Shown here piece after piece: positions 14,692 through 19,268 of a stretch of 19,268 nucleotides of DNA. Origin of the DNA: JBOGJG01 sp050747825 (GTDB lineage: Bacteria > Acidobacteriota > UBA6911 > RPQK01 > JBOGJG01); the NCBI GenBank assembly GCA_050747825.1, contig JBOGJG010000224.1, forward strand, positions 1 to 19,268. The letters run 5' to 3'. The position numbers and the translations under genes are program-made. The notes under the pieces are model-generated. The model was given only the letters and a program-made list of their open reading frames with translations, did no database searches and was not told the DNA's origin. Positions within the stretch are counted from its first letter, which is position 1, and each line of letters starts with the position of its first letter.

Positions 14692-15132
14692 ATGGCTAAG
14701 AGACCGGTATTTTTTATGGCGAGGGCGTTGTTCGTGGTCCTGATATTCCAGACAGGCGCGGCATTGGCTCAGGAAATGAAAACAGAACGAATTGAAATCC
14801 CGGAGCTGAAAAAAAAGCTGGAGAGCGGCGAGAAGCTCCTGTTGATCGACGTCCGCGAGGACTCGGAGCTGGAGAGGGACGGCGCGATTCCGGGAGCGAT
14901 CCATATCCCCATGGGCGAGCTGGATGCGCGCATGAAGGACATCCCCAAGGATGTCCGGCTGGTGTTTTACTGACAGGGTGGCGGGCGCGCGTCGCGCGCC
15001 GCTGAGAAATTCATTAAAGCCGGCTACAAAGCGGGTCAGTTTTGCGGCATTCGAGATTGGAAGAACGCAGGTAATCAGGTCGTGGACAAGGTGGAGCGAC
15101 CGGCCAAAGGCCCGATTCAGCCGAAGCCCTAA
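14692..15132 (+). CDS. Exported rhodanese with in-frame TGA (predicted selenocysteine) at the catalytic position (146 aa)
   Basis: The N-terminus is a Sec signal (ARALFVVLIF, cleavage likely after ALA at residue 26). The rhodanese fold follows: LLLIDVRE (49-56), GAIPGAIHIPMGEL (64-77), then LVFY (90-93). The next codon, TGA at 14971-14973, falls exactly where rhodaneses have the catalytic Cys (YCxxGxRS). The same frame then continues QGGGRASRAAEKFIKAGY, a normal active-site loop and helix, with GIRDWKNAG matching the usual GGxxxWxxAG, and ends at TAA after 52 more codons. Selenocysteine at residue 94 is the simplest reading, supported by a hairpin after the TGA. Alternatives are a recent Cys-to-stop mutation or a base error. 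The gene is divergent from the radical SAM block, 70 bp apart. Selenium genes are not in the window. Confidence 0.8.
14971..15003 (+). promoter_or_regulatory. Candidate bacterial SECIS element after the rhodanese TGA
   Basis: The 5' arm 14981-14990 pairs with 14994-15002 (GCGG, a bulged G at 14985, then CGCGC; nine G-C pairs in total), closing a GUC loop at 14991-14993. Extra G-U pairs may extend the base. The loop starts 17 nt after the UGA and its first base is G followed by U. That placement and the unpaired base in the stem resemble bacterial SECIS elements read by SelB. The arms are GC-rich coding sequence for a Gly/Arg-rich loop, so the hairpin could partly be a by-product of codon choice. 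Confidence 0.6.
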
Positions 15133-15174
15133 TGCTAATCGGTATCACTGCGTGAAATCTGTGGCTCACTTAGC

Positions 15175-15969
15175 ATGCTTGAGCAAGCCGTGACTCAGAC
15201 CCGGCGCAAATTTCTTCAGACCGTGGCCTGGACCGCCGGCTTGCACTTATCCGGCTCGTCCAGGGTATTCAGCTCTCAAACGGACGTGGACGTTCTGGTG
15301 TTCGATTCCACGCCGGGCGGGATTATCGCTGCCATCGCTGATACGGGGCAGGAACGGAGCAGGTGCGAGATTGCGACCAAGGCTTTCATTTTGAGCCCCA
15401 CTGGGACGGGAAAGCTCAGGGCACTATGGAGAATCGTTGGCCGGTGTCAGATTTCCACCCGGGAAGGTCGGCCAGGCGGATCGAAAAATCCAGGCCTACG
15501 ATTACCGGCTGTGCCTGACGGACGCCCGGCACAATCAGGTCCCCTTTCCCGAGCCGCGCAACTATGATCGCCGGCTCTACAGCTATTACTCGGATCCGCC
15601 TCAGAGGCTTCATGAGGCTTTACCCATTAATCTGATGCCCAACCGTAAGACCGACTCGCGCACAGGCGAATGGGTCGCCGCACCACGGTCAAGCCGTATG
15701 AGATCCCCTATCGAGTGCTTTTGCCCAAACGCGCCGAAGCCGAGAACCTGCTGGTCCCGGTGTGCGTTTCTTCTTCACATGTCGCCTATTCGACGCTGCG
15801 AATGGAGCCGGTCTACCAGATGCTGGGACATGCAGCGGGCCTGGCCGCCATGCTGAGCCTCCAGCAGGGAGTCCCCCCTCACGCCCTGGATATGGAGAAG
15901 CTCAAAGACCGCCTGCAGCAGCAGGGCCAAATCCTGGCCGCACGCCCCTTCAACGAACGCTGGCCTTAA
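15175..15969 (+). pseudogene. Shattered Tat-exported FAD-dependent oxidoreductase gene
   Basis: The first piece (ATG 15175) has a Tat signal TRRKFLQ and the dinucleotide-binding strand VDVLVFDSTPGGIIAAIA. It then jumps, by deletion and frame changes, to a middle piece around 15375-15660 (GFHFEPHWDG; KIQAYDYRLCLTDA, NQVPFPEP, LPINLMPNRKTDS). A C-terminal piece (15700-15969) follows, reading YEIPYRVLLPKRAEAENLLVP, SSSHVAYSTLRMEPVYQMLGHAAGLAA. In that order these match the PF12831-type FAD-dependent oxidoreductase family, whose intact members are about 550-650 residues. Only about 265 codons remain, in two frames, so at least two large internal deletions occurred. It is almost certainly non-functional. 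Confidence 0.8.
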
Positions 15970-16046
15970 CGGAAACGACTCTCGTCTGCGAAAGGCAGGT
16001 GGGAAGCCGGGATCCCCTGCTCCCGATATTCCTTCACCAGTTCGCG
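15966..16046 (-). other. Short open stretch, possible gene-end remnant
   Basis: On the minus strand, 26 codons (NRELVKEYREQGIPASHLPF and then ADESRFR) end at a TAA that overlaps the end of the FAD-oxidoreductase pseudogene. An in-frame TGA lies just upstream. It has the composition of real protein but I do not recognise the family. The rest of the 120-base gap before the FAD oxidase gene shows nothing. Confidence 0.2.
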
Positions 16047-16089
16047 ATTCACCAGTCATAGACGGTGGCCTTCTACTCATGACTGAACC

Positions 16090-17586
16090 TTATCGGATAT
16101 TAGCATTCAGCCGAAAGAAGTTGTCCGAATCATACTTGGCCTTCAGCTCGAGCAGGCGAGAATAATTGCCTCCGAAGGCCGCCCGCACGCCGGATTTGCT
16201 CTGGTCGAGCAGGTAGTTCACGTAGATCCTGCCGTCCGAGAATGGCTGCAGGGCCTCGTGCAGGCTTTGCGCCCAGGCCATCGACCTCTCCGCCCCAGCC
16301 GTTCCCTCTTCGAACGAGGTGATGCGAACGCTGCAGCCGTTTTGCCGAAGGCTGAAGGCCGTTTCGCTTTCGCCGACACGGCACACGGCGCCGTGCAGGA
16401 AATGGTCCAGGGCAACCGCCCAGGAAGTCGAAGGAGGGTTCTCGCAGTGGGCGGCAATGGCCTCAATGGCGTCATCGGCCAAGCCCGTCAGAAAACCACG
16501 CTCGGAAAAGGCCAAATAAGACGACGTGAGATGGCGGCGCAGGGGCGTGACGTCGCCCAGGTCCTGCGCTTCCAGATAGGGCATCGGCCGGATCGTGTCG
16601 GCCGTCGGGGTCCCAAAGGCGCGCAAGGGGCGAAGCGCCTCGCCTGCGAAGTCGGGATCTCCGCTGCAGCATACGTTGATCACGACCGTGGGTTCCTGAG
16701 ACTCAGGAGCGTATTGCAGGATGCCGCTGCCGATTTCCACCAGCGCATCCAACTCGTCAGGCGCCTCGAGCATCCATTCTCTGAAGAAGCGCAGGACCGC
16801 TCCGGCCTGGGTCACTGGATAGTGCAGCATGCCTGAAAGAACCTGATCCACCGGATGAAGCCGGTAATCGAAGGAAGTGACGACGCCGAAATTCCCGCCG
16901 CCGCCGCGAATCGCCCAGAACAGGTCGGAGTTCTCTCGGGCGCTGGCCTGGAGCACGCTGCCGTCGGCGGTGACGACCTCGGCCCAAAGTAAATTGTCGC
17001 ACAGCGCGCCGTATTGTCCCATGAGCCGGCCCAGCCCGCCTCCCAGTCCCATGCCTGAAATTCCGACCGAGGGACACTCGCCCATCACGGTGGCCAGCCC
17101 CGAAGCGCAGGTTGCCCGGTCCAGCTCGCCGGCCAAAAGACCGGCTTGGGCGCGGACGACGCGTCTTGCCGGGTCCACGTGGAGATCCTTCAGCGCCGAC
17201 AGATTGATCAGCAGGCCGCCGTCACAGGTAGAGTTGCCAGTATGCCCGCCACCCCGCACCGCCAGGAGGAGGCCGTGATCGCGGGCGAACTTCACCGCGC
17301 CGGCGACATCTTCGGTTCCCGCGCAGCGGACGACCAGTCCGGGTCTTTTCGTGACTCGTCCGGTCCAGTTACGGCAGGCTGATTCGTATCCGTCGTCGCC
17401 GGGCAGGAGCGCCTGACCCTGCAGCAGTGAGGTAAATTTCCGGATCGAAGCCCGGTCGATTTCTGCCACGGTCTTCAGGTCCACCTCGGGAACTGATCCA
17501 GCAGCCAACCGTGAGGAGGCCGCGGCAGCTCCCATGGAGAGACTGCTCTGTTTCAGAAATTCCCGGCGATCGATCTTACTGCCCAT
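16090..17586 (-). CDS. Tat-exported berberine-bridge-type FAD oxidase (498 aa)
   Basis: A Tat signal (DRREFLKQ, residues 6-13) precedes the FAD_binding_4 domain: CAGTEDVAGAVKFARDHGLLLAVRGGGH (H115 is the usual histidyl-FAD site) and GECPSVGISGMGLGGGLGRLMGQYG (C171 is the cysteinyl-FAD site). The C-terminal BBE element is RIYVNYL (453-459), then YSRLLELKAKYDSDNFFRLNANI. Both covalent attachment residues are present, so bicovalent FAD is expected, as in glucooligosaccharide and related sugar or alcohol oxidases. The loop after H115 is about two residues shorter than usual (HTGNSTCDGG). The ATG has AAGGAAG 6 nt upstream, and the gene starts 21 bp after the alpha/beta hydrolase stop, so the two form an operon. 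Substrate unknown. Confidence 0.9.
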   Translation of the reverse strand: MGSKIDRREFLKQSSLSMGAAAASSRLAAGSVPEVDLKTVAEIDRASIRKFTSLLQGQALLPGDDGYESACRNWTGRVTKRPGLVVRCAGTEDVAGAVKFARDHGLLLAVRGGGHTGNSTCDGGLLINLSALKDLHVDPARRVVRAQAGLLAGELDRATCASGLATVMGECPSVGISGMGLGGGLGRLMGQYGALCDNLLWAEVVTADGSVLQASARENSDLFWAIRGGGGNFGVVTSFDYRLHPVDQVLSGMLHYPVTQAGAVLRFFREWMLEAPDELDALVEIGSGILQYAPESQEPTVVINVCCSGDPDFAGEALRPLRAFGTPTADTIRPMPYLEAQDLGDVTPLRRHLTSSYLAFSERGFLTGLADDAIEAIAAHCENPPSTSWAVALDHFLHGAVCRVGESETAFSLRQNGCSVRITSFEEGTAGAERSMAWAQSLHEALQPFSDGRIYVNYLLDQSKSGVRAAFGGNYSRLLELKAKYDSDNFFRLNANIR

Positions 17587-17607
17587 GTTTGGCTTCCTTG
17601 TTCATAC

Positions 17608-18561
17608 TCAAACCCAGCGCTGAATCTTCTCGAAGGCCGCCTGGACTCCTTCCGGGGTAAACAATATGTCTCTGGAGCCGTTCATGACCATCACGACGCG
17701 AGGCGCGATCAGAGCGGCCAGGTCGGGCAGGTCGAGATAGCGATAGAGCCCGATCAGATGAAAAGTAAACCTGATAGAATGCTTGGCGTGGGTCTTCACT
17801 TGTGAAGCATAAGATGTCATGTAGCCGATGTCCACGGCCACTTTAATGCGTTCATCGAGTGCCGCCAGGAGCAAGCTGCGGTAGCCCCCGACTGACAGGC
17901 CGGCGCAGGCAATCCTTTGCTGGTCCACCTCAGGCCGGGAGGAAAGATAGTCCAGGGCGCGGATGTCATCCCACGCCATGACTCCCGGCCAGGAGATCCC
18001 CGCCCCAAAAAGCGTGCGCGCTACAACCTCCTCCGACTGTTGGGAGCGCCGGTTGAAGGCGGCGATTTCCTCCTCACTCATCGCCTCCCGATCGCGATAG
18101 GCCGGCGGATCGTCATCCAGCAGCATGCGGCCTTCACCCCAGTAGAACATATCGATGGTCAGCACGACGAAGCCTCGGCGCGCCAGCTCGGCGGCGATGC
18201 TACTGCCTCCATAGAGGCGCTCTTTGAAACCGCTGAGCACGGGATGTTCATTGTCGATCTCCACGACTTTCTCTTTGCCCCAGAGGTAGGAGGCGCCGTG
18301 GTCATGGAAAACGATTGCGCCTGGCGCGGGAAGCGTCACATTCTTGGGGACGAGCAGGTAAGCCGGCACACGCACGTCGGGTGTCGTCTGGAAGGTCAGG
18401 TATTCTTCAATGTAATCTCCTCTGTGCCTGCGCCGGATCACCTCAGCCTGCGGAGCTGTGGGCGGAGGCGCATAGAAGAGATGCTCAAAGACCTTGGCCC
18501 GAGCCTGCTGCTGCCAACTTTCCAGGTTGCGAAACTCGGGACGTAGGCGTAAAAGAGGCAT
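17608..18561 (-). CDS. Alpha/beta hydrolase, dienelactone-hydrolase/acetyl-esterase type, C-terminus shortened (317 aa)
   Basis: The start at the ATG 18561 (MPLLRLRPEFRNLESW) is preferred. A longer frame back to 18717 would run through the neighbouring four-helix-bundle gene and the heptad repeat. Motifs: YLLVPKNVTLPAPGAIVFHDHG (69-89, oxyanion strand), VMAWDDIRALDYLSSRPEVD, nucleophile elbow GLSVGG (221-226, S223) and NGSRDILFTPEGVQAAFEKI with candidate acid D298. The family normally continues for another 25-35 residues, including the catalytic histidine (often pH.F). Here the frame ends QRWV 19 residues after the acid, with no histidine. It may be inactive, or the histidine may be supplied elsewhere. 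It lies 21 bp upstream of the FAD oxidase. Confidence 0.85.
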   Translation of the reverse strand: MPLLRLRPEFRNLESWQQQARAKVFEHLFYAPPPTAPQAEVIRRRHRGDYIEEYLTFQTTPDVRVPAYLLVPKNVTLPAPGAIVFHDHGASYLWGKEKVVEIDNEHPVLSGFKERLYGGSSIAAELARRGFVVLTIDMFYWGEGRMLLDDDPPAYRDREAMSEEEIAAFNRRSQQSEEVVARTLFGAGISWPGVMAWDDIRALDYLSSRPEVDQQRIACAGLSVGGYRSLLLAALDERIKVAVDIGYMTSYASQVKTHAKHSIRFTFHLIGLYRYLDLPDLAALIAPRVVMVMNGSRDILFTPEGVQAAFEKIQRWV

Positions 18562-18574
18562 CCTGGGAATGTTA

Positions 18575-18928
18575 TCATTGGTGATTGGTGATTGGTGTAT
18601 TGATGGAAGCGACCATGATTGCCACAATCTCAGCCGCCTCTCTCTCGAGCAATTTAATTTTCGATTTGTCCCCGGTACTGAGTTCTTCAACCAGTTCCAG
18701 CCAATACTGAGCTTCATCCCCCTCTTCCGAAACTATACCTATCTTGGAGATAAACTCACGACGGGATCTGGAGCGGCAGGCGGCGCGATAATTAGACCCG
18801 ACCGAGGTAGCAGCGCGAATCAATTGCCCCTTGATAATTTCAAATTCAGCTCTTCGTGGGAAGCTGCGACTGAATCGAATCACATCCAGTGCAAACTGTC
18901 GGGTACGCCGCTTCAATTCATCTCGCAT
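18575..18928 (-). CDS. Four-helix-bundle protein (S23/TIGR02436 family, 117 aa)
   Basis: The helical pattern is FALDVIRFSRSF, EFEIIKGQLIRAATSVGSNYRAA, RREFISKIGIVSEEGDEAQYWLELVEEL and EREAAEIVAIMVASI. This is characteristic of the four-helix-bundle family first known from intervening sequences of 23S rRNA genes and also found scattered in genomes. It forms small oligomers of unclear function. The last eight residues (TPITNHQ and stop) are encoded by the ATTGGTG heptad repeat at 18577-18597. The same repeat stands upstream at 18990-19010, so the gene is enclosed by direct repeats. It ends 13 bp before the hydrolase start. Confidence 0.88.
   Translation of the reverse strand: MRDELKRRTRQFALDVIRFSRSFPRRAEFEIIKGQLIRAATSVGSNYRAACRSRSRREFISKIGIVSEEGDEAQYWLELVEELSTGDKSKIKLLEREAAEIVAIMVASINTPITNHQ
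18577..18597. repeat. Heptad repeat (ATTGGTG)x3, downstream copy
   Basis: Three perfect tandem ATTGGTG units. They code for the C-terminal tail of the four-helix-bundle protein on the minus strand and lie in the same orientation as the copy at 18990-19010. Confidence 0.85.
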
Positions 18929-18982
18929 CCGCTTGTCCCCCTGCTATAACGGTCTCGAGGCAATAAATGCGAATAATTTGTG

Positions 18983-19010
18983 ATTGGCAATTGGTGATTG
19001 GTGATTGGTG
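18983..19010. repeat. Heptad repeat (ATTGGTG)x3 plus one degenerate unit, upstream copy
   Basis: A degenerate unit ATTGGCA (18983-18989) is followed by three perfect ATTGGTG units (18990-19010), identical to the 18577-18597 copy. It lies upstream of the four-helix-bundle gene and directly abuts the start of the IS element. Confidence 0.85.
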
Positions 19011-19014
19011 GTGA

Positions 19015-19268
19015 TGACCTTCCCCCCAAAATTAGGACCACTTGCTGAGTGAGTTTTGGCGCAAAATGGCGCAAGGAGAACTCACGATGAAGCGGAAGCG
19101 CTTTACGGAAGAACAGATCATCTCGGTGCTGAAGCAGGCACAAGCAGGAGCCCGGAGAGCCGATCTGTGCCGCCAGGTCGGCGCTCCCGGGCCGCAGATT
19201 GTTGGCCGACTTCTGGTTGCATCCGACAAAACTACCGAGACCGGAGGCTACGCCCAAAAGCGGCGCAG
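19015..19268 (+). mobile_element. Left end of an IS3-family insertion sequence (runs off the window)
   Basis: The block begins TGACCTTCCCCCCAAAATTA, resembling IS3-family terminal inverted repeats. It is followed by AAGGAG and an ATG at 19087 that opens an OrfA-type helix-turn-helix transposase subunit. It abuts the heptad repeat at 18990-19010, so the repeat may have been the insertion target. The right end is outside the window, so neither the full length nor a target duplication can be checked. Confidence 0.7.
19087..19268 (+). pseudogene. IS3-family transposase OrfA, N-terminal fragment, probably degenerate
   Basis: The first 28 codons read MKRKRFTEEQIISVLKQAQA then GARRADLC, the standard start of IS3-family OrfA (HTH_Tnp_1). 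AAGGAG lies 8 nt before the ATG. Intact relatives then read RRHGIS..TFYxWKxKYGG; here the frame runs QVGAPGPQIVGRLLVASDKT, unlike the family. A weak KYGGLEA-like trace appears in another frame near 19226-19250, suggesting point mutations and a frameshift. The frame is open to the window edge, so intactness cannot be settled. Confidence 0.6.

Noticed and set aside
18562..18717. 52-codon N-terminal extension of the alpha/beta hydrolase
   Set aside because: It would be read through the end of the four-helix-bundle gene and the heptad repeat and looks unlike the family. The ATG at 18561 gives the normal family start.
18577..19010. CRISPR-like array from the repeated ATTGGTG units
   Set aside because: The units are contiguous 7-mers with no spacers, and there are only two clusters with a protein gene between them.
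19032..19257. Minus-strand frames in the IS end
   Set aside because: They are antisense to the OrfA start and inverted-repeat region and have no motif.

Overview
The window looks like a chromosomal segment from a GC-rich, free-living Gram-negative heterotroph, most likely an Acidobacteriota relative. This rests on exported PQQ-type beta-propellers, Tat-exported flavin oxidases, a DUF6036-type nucleotidyltransferase pair and several decayed genes. The lineage is inferred from protein resemblance, not from a marker gene. No rRNA, tRNA or CRISPR array is visible.

Layout. Bases 1-161 hold nothing recognisable. Bases 162-551 are a small graveyard: a truncated YgiT-type zinc-finger gene, a doubtful decarboxylase remnant and a cupin tail. 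Bases 573-5364 (minus strand) hold three translationally coupled exported beta-propeller proteins. Divergent from them is a plus-strand pair, a CstA-family carrier and a dicarboxylate/amino acid:cation symporter (5486-8493). A palindromic repeat sits in the divergent gap and a second copy lies at the 5' end of the last propeller gene.

Bases 8553-14621 (minus strand) carry, in transcription order, a HemN-like radical SAM protein, a chorismate-lyase-like protein, a hotdog thioesterase, a PaaK-like acyl-adenylate/CoA ligase and a flavin halogenase-like oxidoreductase. A two-gene DUF6036 nucleotidyltransferase cassette follows. The five-gene block reads as a compact pathway that makes a hydroxybenzoate from chorismate, activates it as a thioester, oxidises or halogenates it, and releases it. 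The radical SAM protein would add a further modification. The product is unknown.

Divergent from that block is the most striking gene, an exported single-domain rhodanese (14692-15132). An in-frame TGA stands exactly where the catalytic cysteine belongs. The reading frame continues for 52 sense codons to TAA, and a strong GC-rich hairpin starts 7 nt after the TGA with its apical loop 17 nt downstream. It reads as a selenocysteine-containing rhodanese with a bacterial SECIS element.

The right end contains a shattered FAD-dependent oxidoreductase gene, a Tat-exported berberine-bridge-type FAD oxidase paired with a C-terminally shortened alpha/beta hydrolase, and a four-helix-bundle protein cassette bounded by identical triple ATTGGTG heptad repeats. 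The left end of an IS3-family element runs off the window.
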